DNA of 63,360 nucleotides from Chromatiaceae bacterium (GCA_022340805.1 JAJDNF010000090.1:1-63360); one strand, 5' to 3'. Counted from the first letter of the stretch, positions 19,901 to 27,558 are shown. Program-made: numbers and translations. Notes: generated from the letters alone by a model not told the origin.

Positions 19901-20767
19901 ATGCTAATCGTCGGATGTGGTGATGTGGGTCGCCGGGTGGCGAGTGCGGCAAGGCTGCGCGGCGAGACAATCTATTGCCTGGTCGGGACTCAGGCCAGTG
20001 CTGCCGCTCTGCTCGAAAACGGCGTCAGTGCGATCGCCGTCGATCTCGATAAGACCGCCCCGTCGCTGCGCGGCGACTGGGACCAGCGGCAGATATTCTA
20101 CTTCGCACCGCCACCTGCGAGCGGCCGCGAAGACCCGCGCATGCGGCGCTTCCTCGAGGCATTGTCGCAGGATGTCCGACACCGCATCGTCTACATCAGT
20201 ACGACCGGCGTGTATGGCGACTGCCACGGCGAGTGGGTGGATGAACAGCGGCCCGCGAACCCGCAGGTCGACCGCGCTTACCGCCGCTACGATGCCGAAC
20301 AGCAGCTGCGCGCATGGCGCGCCGCCGGGCACGGTGAGATCGTGATCCTGCGCGTTGCCGGCATCTACGGCCCGGGCAAACTGCCGCTCGAGCGGCTGAA
20401 GCGGCGGCTCCCGATGGTCGGCGAAGGCGACGCACCCTGGACCAACCGCATTCACATCGACGACCTGGTCCGCGTCTGCGAGGCGGCGCTGGCGCGCGGC
20501 ACGGACGGCGCGGTCTACAACGTCAGCGACGGCAGACCGGGCAACATGCGCGACTACTTCGACCGCGTCGCCGAGCTGTACGGCCTGCCGCGTGCGCCGC
20601 TTATAAGCCTGGCCGAGGCGCAGGACACGCTTTCCGCCGGCCTGCTCTCCTACCTTGCTGAGTCGCGCCGGCTGGACAGCCGCCGGATGCGCGAAGAGCT
20701 GCAGGTCAGCCTGCGCTATCCAGACCTGGCGAGTGGCCTGGCGGCGAGCCGCGGCGCCGGCGACTAG
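19901..20767 (+). CDS. NAD-dependent epimerase/dehydratase-like SDR protein
   Basis: The 288-residue protein is an extended short-chain dehydrogenase. The N-terminal nucleotide-binding motif is VGCGDVGRRVA, followed by VYISTTGVYGDCHGEWVDE. The usual YxxxK is replaced or displaced around YRRYDAEQQLRAW, as in the SDR_a5/YeeZ-type subgroup. ILRVAGIYGPGKLPLERL and NRIHIDDLV are further family features. It is divergent from the flavin reductase gene, and an intrinsic terminator-like hairpin follows at 20904. Substrate unknown. Confidence 0.85.
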   Translation: MLIVGCGDVGRRVASAARLRGETIYCLVGTQASAAALLENGVSAIAVDLDKTAPSLRGDWDQRQIFYFAPPPASGREDPRMRRFLEALSQDVRHRIVYISTTGVYGDCHGEWVDEQRPANPQVDRAYRRYDAEQQLRAWRAAGHGEIVILRVAGIYGPGKLPLERLKRRLPMVGEGDAPWTNRIHIDDLVRVCEAALARGTDGAVYNVSDGRPGNMRDYFDRVAELYGLPRAPLISLAEAQDTLSAGLLSYLAESRRLDSRRMREELQVSLRYPDLASGLAASRGAGD

Positions 20768-20903
20768 GCGCCCGCGCTACGCGCTGGGGCGGCGCATTCA
20801 AGCTAGGTGATGAAGCAGCAACCACGCGGAATCTCGTCGCCATGGACCTCGATCATCTGCGGAGCAGCCTGCTGCAATGCGGAGACCCGCATCGGTCATC
20901 CGA

Positions 20904-20928
20904 AACCGGGGCAGGCCCCGGTTGTTTG
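20904..20928 (+). terminator. Terminator-like hairpin between convergent genes
   Basis: AACCGGGG and CCCCGGTT form a perfect 8-bp stem with a CAGG loop, followed on the plus strand by GTTTGCTT. It lies between the epimerase-like gene (ends 20767) and the convergent solute-binding protein gene (ends 20970), so it may serve both. The T-run is short, so activity is less certain than for the hairpin at 13258. Confidence 0.6.
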
Positions 20929-20969
20929 CTTACCCCCTGGCTAGGCGCCTGGTCTTCGGCGGCGGATGA

Positions 20970-21776
20970 TTACTGGCGCTTCAATTGGGTCTTGCCGAAC
21001 CAGCGCGCACTGAGTTCCTTGATCCCGTTGGTGCCTGTCAGGCGGTCGAGAAAATTTTCCGTCCAATTGATGAACTGTGCGTCGTTCGGCGGCAGCGCGA
21101 TGCCGATCGGCTCGTAGGTGAGCAGGGAGAAGACCGAGACGAATCCGGCATCGGGATTGCTCTTCAGCGTGGCCACACAGATCGGGTAGTCGGTCAGCAT
21201 CCCGCTCGCCTTGTCGCTCTTCACCAGATCAGCCGCCTGCACGTAGTCCGCGACCTGGAGCAGTGTGGCATTTGGGAAAAGCTCATGGGCGAAATCCTCG
21301 CTGGTCGAGCCACCGAGCACGGCCAGGCGGGTCTCCGGCGTGTTCAGATCCTGCGACTGCCCCGCGTTGGCCAGGGCCTCGCTCTTGGTCACGATGCACT
21401 TGCCCGAGGTCATATAGGGTCCGACGAACGCGACCTTGAGATTGCGTTTCGGGGTGATGGTGACGTTCGAAATCACGACGTCGACCTGGCCTGCCTCGAG
21501 CGCGGGCAGCAGCTCGCTGAACGGCATCACGCGGATCTCCAGTTTCACCCCCATCAAATCGGCCATTATCCGGGCCAGATCGATGTCGAAGCCGGACGCC
21601 TTGCCCGACGCGTCGACCTCGCTCATCGAGGGCATGTTGCCCGAGGTGCCGAGTATCAGCGTCCCCCTCTGCTGGATACGTTCCAGTGCGGTGTCAGCGG
21701 CGGCCTGCACCGAGCCGGCAGTGGCGAGCAACAGCAAGAAGACCAGGAATGGGGGAAGACGCAAAATCCGGGGCAT
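20970..21776 (-). CDS. Periplasmic solute-binding protein, family 3
   Basis: The 268-residue protein has a signal peptide (PRILRLPPFLVFLLLLATAGSVQA) and a type II periplasmic binding domain: IQQRGTLILGTSGNMPSMSE, then GKASGFDIDLARIMADLMGV, MPFSELLPALEAGQVDVVIS and ITPKRNLKVAFVGPYMTSGK. This is the polar amino acid-binding family. No ABC permease or ATPase gene is adjacent, so it may act as an orphan receptor or with a remote transporter. The ATG at 21776 is chosen because it starts the signal peptide directly. Confidence 0.9.
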   Translation of the reverse strand: MPRILRLPPFLVFLLLLATAGSVQAAADTALERIQQRGTLILGTSGNMPSMSEVDASGKASGFDIDLARIMADLMGVKLEIRVMPFSELLPALEAGQVDVVISNVTITPKRNLKVAFVGPYMTSGKCIVTKSEALANAGQSQDLNTPETRLAVLGGSTSEDFAHELFPNATLLQVADYVQAADLVKSDKASGMLTDYPICVATLKSNPDAGFVSVFSLLTYEPIGIALPPNDAQFINWTENFLDRLTGTNGIKELSARWFGKTQLKRQ

Positions 21777-21884
21777 GTCAGTCACCTTATCTATAGCCGA
21801 GAGCAGGGAAGGCGCACAAGGTATCAGATCGGCTCGGCGCAAGACAGGCGCAGCGCCGGCGCCGTTGCGGCCGGCTCATCACTG

Positions 21885-22583
21885 CTACTCGGGCGGCCGC
21901 GCCAGACGCGCCTCGCCGCGTAACAGACGCCACACTATCAGACGACCATCGCGCTGCGCGGCGAAATGCCGGTAAGCCGCGACGCCGAAGGCCTGGGGGT
22001 CGATGAAATACAGCATCGCGCTCATCTGCTGCTCGCCGGCGAAGGCGCTGATCCTGCTGGCGGCGAGGATGCGCTCGCGCAGTTCCGGCGACATGGCCAC
22101 AAACTGCGTGGTGTATGCGATGTATTCCTGCGCGACGATCGATGGGGTCTCGCCGCTATAGTTTGCCGTCACCAGGGCATGCGCGACCTCGTGTGCCACG
22201 ATGCTACGGTACAGGTCTGGACTGACCGGTTGACCGAACAGCACATCCTCCCGCGTGCCCATGGCCGCACAGCATGCATACGCCAGCACCTGGATACGAT
22301 CTGCGCGGGCGTCATAGCTGCCGATCTGGCTGGCCCCATACAGCGGGGGCAGACTGTGCACGACCTCGATGCTCAGCGCGGCCGGCACGCTCAAGCCCAG
22401 GCCGGACAGGAAGGTCAACGCGCTGGCGCCACCGTCGCAGACCAGCGCGAGATCGTCCGCGTCGCCAGTTGCCACCGAGAGGCTGGCGGCATCGGGGCAG
22501 GCGTACAGACCGGCCTTGTCGTCCGCACCCGCCGTCGCGGCCAGGATCAGCAGGGTGGCCAGCGCGGGTATACCTGGGTGCAC
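21885..22583 (-). CDS. Secreted HExxH protein, putative zinc metallopeptidase-like
   Basis: The 232-residue protein has a hydrophobic signal-like start (ALATLLILAATAGA). A candidate metal site is HEVAH at residues 131-135, with a glutamate 18 residues on (AQEYIAY), the spacing of gluzincin-type sites. Six or so cysteines (YACPD, LVCDG, AYACCA) could form disulfides after export. I do not recognise a named family with certainty, and proteolysis is untested inference. The GTG at 22583 is preferred because GAGGA lies 7 bp upstream; an in-frame TTG 15 bp earlier is possible. Confidence 0.7.
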   Translation of the reverse strand: MHPGIPALATLLILAATAGADDKAGLYACPDAASLSVATGDADDLALVCDGGASALTFLSGLGLSVPAALSIEVVHSLPPLYGASQIGSYDARADRIQVLAYACCAAMGTREDVLFGQPVSPDLYRSIVAHEVAHALVTANYSGETPSIVAQEYIAYTTQFVAMSPELRERILAASRISAFAGEQQMSAMLYFIDPQAFGVAAYRHFAAQRDGRLIVWRLLRGEARLARPPE

Positions 22584-22982
22584 GTCGGGTCCTCGCAATC
22601 TTCGGGCTCGCTGCGACCGACCTTAGCACGCCCCCGCCGGGGTCCTCGATATCGGTCCGGGTGCGGGTCCGTGTTGCACGCCGCCGGAGGCCTCCCGGCT
22701 GGCGACCGTCGGCTGCCCCGGCGAGCGATCGAGGGGACACTGCCGGGTCCGCGGGCAGCCCAGCCCAGTTAGCGCTCACTATTCTGCCAGAGCCTGTCTG
22801 GTTAACCTCTGCTGCTGCGCTCGAGCTCAATCTGATGCAGACTCCGGCGGCTCGGCTCGGGTAAAGCGGGCGCGATAGATATATCGCATTTATCGATATC
22901 AAATCCCAATAAATATCGTTTGTCTTTTTTAAAATCCTCCGGATACTGGTGTCATCGTCTTGGGTCTTGCGGAGAGGCGTCG
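22584..22982. other. Divergent intergenic region with AT-rich tract
   Basis: About 400 bp between the HExxH gene and the DsrC-like fusion. I see no gene. Nucleotides 22870-22935 are strikingly AT-rich compared with the surroundings and hold several ATATCG/CGATAT units plus a hexa-T run; this is the probable control region of the DsrC-like gene. Confidence 0.6.
22872..22917 (+). promoter_or_regulatory. AT-rich palindromic tract upstream of the DsrC-like gene
   Basis: GCGATA-GATA-TATCGC (22872-22887) is a perfect inverted repeat with a 4-nt centre. It is followed by TATCGATA and then AATATCG within 30 bp. Repeated ATCG-core half-sites in an otherwise GC-rich sequence suggest an operator or promoter for the gene starting at 22983; no specific regulator can be named. 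Confidence 0.4.
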
Positions 22983-23624
22983 ATGATTGCGGTAAGGGTA
23001 TTCATGCGGGTTACCAAAGAACCATTGAAGCGCACCCCGGTGGTGCTGCGGATGGATGCCGGGGACATGCAATTCGGACCTGTGCTGACCGACCGTGGCG
23101 GAGTCGCCACCTTCGATCTGCCGGTCGGCAGCGGCAAGGTTCTGGTGTCGGGCGTCGAGCGCTTTCACGGCCGGCTCGACGGTGAGATCGAGATCGGCCT
23201 GTGGTCCATCACCCAGTCGGGCAACGAATCTGCCGGCGCACCGGACCGTCTGTCCGGGGGCAGCAACGCCTATCCGGGCATGAGCACGCGTCAGGTGCAG
23301 CTGGACGACCGCACCGTGCTGACCGACAGCGAGGGCTACCTGGTCAACCCGGGCGATTGGTCGGAGGGCTTCGCCAATGCCCAGGCCCGCATCGAGGGAC
23401 TCACGCTGAACGCCGAGCATTGGGAGGTGATCCGGCATCTGCGCGAGCATTTCGCCAGACACGGCAGCCAGGCCACGGTGCGCGACATGATCAAGCATTT
23501 CCGCAAGGTATGGGGCAGCGAGACGGGCAGCAGTCGCTATCTGCACCGCTTGTTTCCGCGCGGCGGGCCACAGAAGCAGGGCAACCGACTGGCCGGTCTG
23601 CTGCGCACCAAGGGCGAACACTGA
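22983..23624 (+). CDS. DsrC/TusE-like protein fused to an N-terminal beta-rich domain, cysteine-free
   Basis: The 213-residue protein has two parts. Residues 112-205 match the DsrC/TusE fold: VLTDSEGYLVNPGDWSEGF, LNAEHWEVIRHLREHFARHG, VRDMIKHFRKVWGSETGSSR, YLHRLFPRGGPQKQGNRLAG. DsrC carries sulfur on a C-terminal cysteine; here the protein contains no cysteine at all. The inner conserved cysteine position (KQAC in DsrC) reads KQGN with Asn at 201, and the tail ends RTKGEH. Residues 1-110 form a beta-rich domain (FGPVLTDRGGVATFDLPVGSGKVLV) resembling transthyretin/carboxypeptidase-regulatory folds. This fits the cysteine-lacking DsrC relatives called RspA, proposed as regulators in sulfur metabolisers. 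GGAGAGG precedes the ATG. Confidence 0.85.
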   Translation: MIAVRVFMRVTKEPLKRTPVVLRMDAGDMQFGPVLTDRGGVATFDLPVGSGKVLVSGVERFHGRLDGEIEIGLWSITQSGNESAGAPDRLSGGSNAYPGMSTRQVQLDDRTVLTDSEGYLVNPGDWSEGFANAQARIEGLTLNAEHWEVIRHLREHFARHGSQATVRDMIKHFRKVWGSETGSSRYLHRLFPRGGPQKQGNRLAGLLRTKGEH

Positions 23625-23728
23625 ACAGGTGCCGCACAGAATCCTGGCCCGGCGTGCCACTTTCGCCGCCACGCCAGATGGGCAAAAATAGGCGCAGCTG
23701 ATTCCGACCCCAAGCTTTACGCCGATCG

Positions 23729-24370
23729 ATGAACCTGAGGCCCCCGGATAGCGCGCCCCTGATGCCGGTCCAGGTCCTGCTGTTCGACCTCGGCGGGGTG
23801 CTGATCGACATCGATTTCGAACGCGTGTTTCAGGCCTGGGCCGCACACTCGACACTGCCTATCGATGAGCTTCGCCGGCGCTTCGTGATTGATGCCACCT
23901 ATGAACGCCACGAGCGCGGTGAACTGGCGCCGTCGCACTATCTCGATCACGTGCGCCGGCTGCTCGCACTCGATGCCGACGATCAGGCAGTCGCCGACGG
24001 CTGGAACGCAGTATTCGTCGGCGAGATCGCCGAGACTGTCGCGCTGGTGCGCGCCGTGCGGCGCCATCTGCCCTGTTTCGTGCTAACCAACACCAACCCG
24101 ATCCATCAGCAGGCTTGGTCGAACGCCTACCCGGGCCTGATCTCGCTGTTCGAACAGATATTCGTCTCCTCCGAACTTGGCATGCGAAAGCCCGAGCAGC
24201 GCGCCTACCGCAGCGTGGCAACGGCGATAGGCGTCGACCCCGCGGCCATCTTGTTCTTCGATGATCTGCAGCAAAATGTCGATGGCGCTCGCTCGGCGGG
24301 GATGCAAGCCGTACAGGTCAGCGGACCACAGGATATCCGCCGGGAACTGGCGCGGACCGGCCTGGTGTGA
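23729..24370 (+). CDS. HAD-superfamily hydrolase, YihX-like phosphatase
   Basis: The 213-residue protein resembles E. coli YihX, an alpha-D-glucose-1-phosphate phosphatase. It has the nucleophile motif LLFDLGGVLIDIDFERVF near residue 17, where the usual second Asp is Gly as in YihX-type proteins. FERHERGEL-like residues, VLTNTNPIHQQAW, SSELGMRKPEQRAY with the motif-3 lysine, and ILFFDDLQQNVDGARSAG follow. The ATG at 23729 is used; an internal ATG at 23762 lies just before the conserved start. Substrate specificity is inferred from similarity only. Confidence 0.85.
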   Translation: MNLRPPDSAPLMPVQVLLFDLGGVLIDIDFERVFQAWAAHSTLPIDELRRRFVIDATYERHERGELAPSHYLDHVRRLLALDADDQAVADGWNAVFVGEIAETVALVRAVRRHLPCFVLTNTNPIHQQAWSNAYPGLISLFEQIFVSSELGMRKPEQRAYRSVATAIGVDPAAILFFDDLQQNVDGARSAGMQAVQVSGPQDIRRELARTGLV

Positions 24371-24560
24371 ATGGCGCGGCGCCCGAGCAGGGTTGCGGCC
24401 CGTCGCAGCTTGTCCCGGGAGGCTCATGATGCGAGCCGCGGCGGCGGTCGATTCACGAACTCTCGCCCTGGCAAACCAAGCTAGTGCACCATGCCACCAG
24501 GCGATTGTTCCAGGGCACCTATTGGCGCGGCCAGTCCTGGCGTTCGCGTAGAGAGCGTCG

Positions 24561-24591
24561 GGCTCAGGCCGTGATTCACCTGACAACGCCA
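24561..24591 (+). repeat. Direct repeat copy A
   Basis: A 31-bp unit starting GGCTCAGGCCGT and ending GCCA is repeated imperfectly at 24688-24718; 25 of the 31 positions agree by eye. The two copies flank the REP-like stem-loop at 24597. Confidence 0.7.
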
Positions 24592-24596
24592 CATAA

Positions 24597-24623
24597 GGTG
24601 CAATACGCGCCGCTCATTGCACC
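24597..24623. repeat. REP-like inverted repeat
   Basis: GGTGCAAT and ATTGCACC are perfect 8-bp arms around an 11-nt centre. The right arm with its flank, GCTCATTGCACCCTAC at 24612-24627, recurs in reverse orientation at 63294-63309, which marks it as a dispersed repeat. Confidence 0.75.
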
Positions 24624-24661
24624 CTACGGTCACCCATGCTGGGGCTCGGATGGACAGACGG

Positions 24662-24680
24662 CCCTGCAACCCGCGCAGGG
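24662..24680. repeat. Small stem-loop
   Basis: CCCTGC and GCAGGG form a 6-bp stem with a 7-nt loop. It sits between the REP-like element and direct repeat copy B and has no T-run, so it is probably not a terminator. Confidence 0.45.
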
Positions 24681-24687
24681 TGCATGA

Positions 24688-24718
24688 GGCTCAGGCCGTA
24701 ACGCATCTGACAATGCCA
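24688..24718 (+). repeat. Direct repeat copy B
   Basis: Second copy of the 31-bp unit at 24561-24591, 127 bp downstream. It shares the 12-bp start GGCTCAGGCCGT and the block CTGACAA. Confidence 0.7.
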
Positions 24719-24741
24719 AATTCGCTGCGATGCGCTGAACT

Positions 24742-24780
24742 ATTGCGGCCTGCCGTCACTGTCGACGCAGGCCGTGCAAT
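24742..24780. repeat. Imperfect stem-loop
   Basis: ATTGC-GGCCTGC pairs with GCAGGCC-GT-GCAAT, a 12-bp stem with a 2-nt bulge around a 13-nt loop. There is no U tract on either side, so a REP-type element is more likely than a terminator. Confidence 0.55.
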
Positions 24781-24858
24781 AACCCGTTGAGTGTGGCATG
24801 CGACGCTGGCGACGGTGCATTGTGGACCCAGCCGGCACCCACCCCGGGGTGCCCCCGC

Positions 24859-25895
24859 TCACAGACGAAAGCGCACTACCGCCTGCTGCAGCGCGGCGGC
24901 CGAGTTGCCCAATTCGTCCGCCGTACCCAGCGTGGCTTGCACACCCGTTGCAATGCCATCGGCCACCTGATCGATCTGGGCGATGTTCTGGTTGACCTCG
25001 GACATAGCGCTGCTCTGTTCGCCGGTCGCGACCGCGATCTGCAGGTTCAGCGCGTGCATCCGCCCAACCGCCTCCATCACCGCGTCCAGCGCATCGGCCG
25101 CCTGGCCGCTCTGCTCCATGGTGCCACTGGCCAGTCCATTGCTCTGGCGCATCTCCTCGACCGCCTTGCGTGCGGCCGCCTGAAGGCGCTCGATGATGGT
25201 ACGAATCTCTTCGGTCGATTCGCGTGTGCGCCCGGCCAGCGTGCGCACTTCGTCGGCGACGACCGCAAAACCCCTGCCCTGTTCACCGGCGCGCGCCGCC
25301 TCGATCGCGGCGTTCAACGCCAGCAGGTTGGTCTGCTCCGCGATCGACTGGATGACCTCCAGAACCGTTCCTACGCTCTCGCTGTCACTGGCCGGCGAGC
25401 GATCATCAGCAGCACGATCGTTTCGATGACCACGAACGCCGCATGAACCATCACGATATCCAGGCCGGTGTGCAGCTCGAACACGAACACCGGGGCACCG
25501 CTGACCTGCAGGTAGTTGAAGCCGAGGTGGTGCATGGCAACCAGCCCGGCGCCGGCCACGATCGGCCAGATGTCGCGGTCGTACAACAGGAAGGCCAACA
25601 GCACGAAGATCGCGAAGTGCATCTCGATCATCCCGTGCCCCTGGTGAATCAACAGGGCGGCAAAGATCATGAAGCCCATGCCGTACGCAAGGCGCGTCGC
25701 CAGGGCATGCGGCATGGCTCGCGACATCAGCAGCGGGACCGCCAGCGCGGAGCCTCCAATCAACAGCGCCTCGAGCCAGGTGTCGTGCCAACCGGCGAGG
25801 GCGAGGCTGGTCAGCATCAGGCCGGCGCTGACGGCAAGCATCAGGCGGTTGCCGCGTGCCTGGTGGGCTGCGATGGAGAATTCATTGTTGTTCAT
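24859..25895 (-). pseudogene. Methyl-accepting chemotaxis protein, disrupted by internal deletion and frameshift
   Basis: Two pieces of one chemoreceptor lie in different frames. The 5' piece (25895 to about 25371) encodes about 174 residues with several membrane helices ([41 protein letters not shown] and others) and stops at [11 protein letters not shown]. The 3' piece, in another frame from about 25400 to 24859, resumes inside the signalling hairpin ([40 protein letters not shown]) and runs to a normal end (VVRFRL). Linker and the entire descending helix of the cytoplasmic hairpin are missing, so a single base error cannot explain it. Such a protein could not form a normal CheA-activating hairpin. 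The ATG overlaps the stop of the upstream gene (ATGA). Confidence 0.85.
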
Positions 25896-26524
25896 GAGTC
25901 TTGGTTACCTTGAGTAGAAGGCGGCAATCGTGCAGCAGTCGGCCAAGCGCAATAGCAGCCAGTGCCCAGCAGGTTGAGCCGCGCTGTCGTGGGCCCTGCC
26001 AGCGCGCGCTCGATGGCTCGCTCGACGAACCCGCCTGAGCCGGCCAGACAGCCCGCACCGACGCTGTAGGGCCCGAAGTACGCCAGTTCGCCGTCGGCCC
26101 CGATCACCAGCGCCGAGGGCGATGCAGCGATCGGCAACCATGGGCTCAGTCTGCGTGCGAGGCCGGCGCCCGAACCCGCGCCATCGGCCGCTGCATCGAG
26201 GATCAGGAAGCGCACCCCGCGGTCGCGGAACTGCGCGACGATCGACGCCAGGTGTGATGCATTGAAGCGGTTACAGGCGCAGGTCTCGTCGCGGAACGTC
26301 ACCACCGTGACCTTGGCCGACGGCCGCGTCACGGACGCAAGCGCCTGTCTCAGGCCCGTCGGCATCGCGTTTGCCTGCATCAGGCCTGCGTACGGCGACA
26401 GGTCCGGCACAAACGGCCGCTGGTCGCGCGCCTCGAACCACCAGAAGGCCCCGGCAGTGGCGGTCAACCACACCGGCAGCACAATCCAGGGTGCTGCCTT
26501 GATCAAGGATCGCCGATTCACCAT
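25892..26524 (-). CDS. Membrane-anchored thioredoxin-fold-like protein with CxC motif (DUF6436-like)
   Basis: The 210-residue protein has an N-terminal membrane anchor (PWIVLPVWLTATAGAFWWF, residues 12-30) and then a predicted periplasmic domain of thioredoxin-like pattern: KVTVVTFRDETCACNRFN with cysteines at 82 and 84, RFLILDAAAD and SPSALVIGADGELAYFGPY. The C-terminus has further cysteines (GAGCLAG, GTGCYCAW). I place it near the DUF6436 family from memory; function unknown, redox or metal handling plausible. The ATG at 26524 is chosen, with a GTG at 26548 possible. Its stop overlaps the start of the broken chemoreceptor. Confidence 0.75.
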   Translation of the reverse strand: MVNRRSLIKAAPWIVLPVWLTATAGAFWWFEARDQRPFVPDLSPYAGLMQANAMPTGLRQALASVTRPSAKVTVVTFRDETCACNRFNASHLASIVAQFRDRGVRFLILDAAADGAGSGAGLARRLSPWLPIAASPSALVIGADGELAYFGPYSVGAGCLAGSGGFVERAIERALAGPTTARLNLLGTGCYCAWPTAARLPPSTQGNQDS

Positions 26525-26694
26525 CCCGGCCTGCGTCGTAACATCCACGTGCTACGCCGTGCAGCGACCCGTGGTGTGTATTCTTTAACATCCCGACCGG
26601 TCGCCCTCCACGGTCTCTACCGGCTGGTTCAAGGTTCGGCCTGCGCCGCCGATCATGCAGCCAGACATCGGGCTTCGCGAACGACGGGGGAATT

Positions 26695-27399
26695 ATGCGC
26701 AACATTGCCAAGATGCAGCGCCGTGGCGAACGCCGTAAGCGCGCAGCGGGCCTGGTCCTGGCCGGGCTGGCATGTTCTCCAATACTGGATGCGATAGTCG
26801 GGCGCGCATTCGCCGAGCCAGCCGGACTGCTGGCCTCGGCCGACCCGCAGCGCGCCGAGGCGATGGTCAAGAAGTGCGCGAAGTGTCATGGCGATGGCGG
26901 CGTCAGCGACGATAGCGAGATCCCCCACCTGGCCGCACAAAGCGCCTCGTACCTGCTGAAGCAGCTACAGGATTTCAAGGCCGACACGCGCGAAGGGGGG
27001 CGCATGAACAAGACCGCCAAGAAACTCGACGACCAGCAGATGGCCGATCTGGCGGCACTGTTCAACGCCCGGGAGCTGCCTGCCATGCCTGGCGTCAGTG
27101 CGGCGTCCGCACCGGCGCTGGTCAGCGGCGGCGACAAGGCTCGCGGCGTTGACGCCTGCGCGGACTGCCACGGGGCGGACGGGCGCGGTAAACGCGACAA
27201 GTACGACGCGCCGGCGCTGGCCGGCATGCCGCTCAGCTATTTCGTCACCACGATGCAGGCATTCCGTGACGGCACGCGCGGCAACGATCGGGACGGCGTA
27301 ATGCGCGAGGGCGCAAAGGCCCTCAGCGACGCCGAGATCGATACGCTGGCCAGCTATTATCTGGCCCTCGGCGGGCGCGAGCCCGCCCCGCCCCCGTAA
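26695..27399 (+). CDS. Di-haem cytochrome c (cytochrome c4-like)
   Basis: The 234-residue protein has an exported N-terminus (hydrophobic stretch about residues 17-40) and two c-type haem sites, CAKCH at 61-65 and CADCH at 155-159. Each is followed by a fold pattern with a likely Met ligand (GGRMNKTA and GVMREGAKAL). Two similar halves with SYLLKQLQDFK and SYFVTTMQAFR repeats are typical of cytochrome c4 and related periplasmic electron carriers. It is divergent from the thioredoxin-fold-like gene and lies 227 bp before the first haem chemoreceptor. Confidence 0.92.
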   Translation: MRNIAKMQRRGERRKRAAGLVLAGLACSPILDAIVGRAFAEPAGLLASADPQRAEAMVKKCAKCHGDGGVSDDSEIPHLAAQSASYLLKQLQDFKADTREGGRMNKTAKKLDDQQMADLAALFNARELPAMPGVSAASAPALVSGGDKARGVDACADCHGADGRGKRDKYDAPALAGMPLSYFVTTMQAFRDGTRGNDRDGVMREGAKALSDAEIDTLASYYLALGGREPAPPP

Positions 27400-27531
27400 C
27401 GCGGCGCGGCGGCATGCGGCCAGCCCGCGCCCGTGGTCGCCGCCCTCCCAGGCGCAAACGACGCGGGTGAGTTGCCGTCGCCCCGCCCCTTGTTGCCTGG
27501 GCGCCCCAATACCCTCTGTCGACCATGGCTA

Positions 27532-27558
27532 TCAAGTTTCGCAGCGCCGGGCCGATCT
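27532..27558 (+). promoter_or_regulatory. Sigma-28 (FliA)-type promoter for the first haem chemoreceptor
   Basis: TCAAGTTT at 27532-27539, 11 nt, then GCCGATCT at 27551-27558. The known E. coli FliA consensus is TAAAGTTT-N11-GCCGATAA, so 13 of 16 positions and the exact spacing agree. It lies 68 bp before the chemoreceptor ATG, an ordinary leader length. Confidence 0.75.

Larger units (their letters stand above)
24371..24858. other. Noncoding, stem-loop-rich intergenic region
   Basis: Nearly 490 bp without a credible gene; short openings here have no recognisable protein pattern or good ribosome-binding site. The stretch contains an imperfect direct repeat pair and at least three inverted repeats, listed separately, in the style of REP elements. 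It lies between the HAD gene and the 3' end of the broken chemoreceptor, both of which end toward it. Confidence 0.7.

Noticed and set aside
20842..21117. Short plus-strand opening (91 codons) after the epimerase-like gene
   Set aside because: It runs antisense into the 3' end of the solute-binding protein gene, contains a terminator-like hairpin and has no recognisable pattern.
22920..22982. N-terminal extension of the DsrC-like protein by 21 residues
   Set aside because: The extension starts at a TTG inside the AT-rich control tract and has unconserved residues; GGAGAGG directly before the ATG at 22983 decides the start.
24484..24687. 67-codon plus-strand opening in the repeat-rich gap
   Set aside because: It covers the stem-loops and direct repeats, has no good ribosome-binding site and shows no protein pattern.
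24742..24780. Stem-loop as an intrinsic terminator of the broken chemoreceptor gene
   Set aside because: Neither strand has a T-run after the stem, so it is listed as a repeat.
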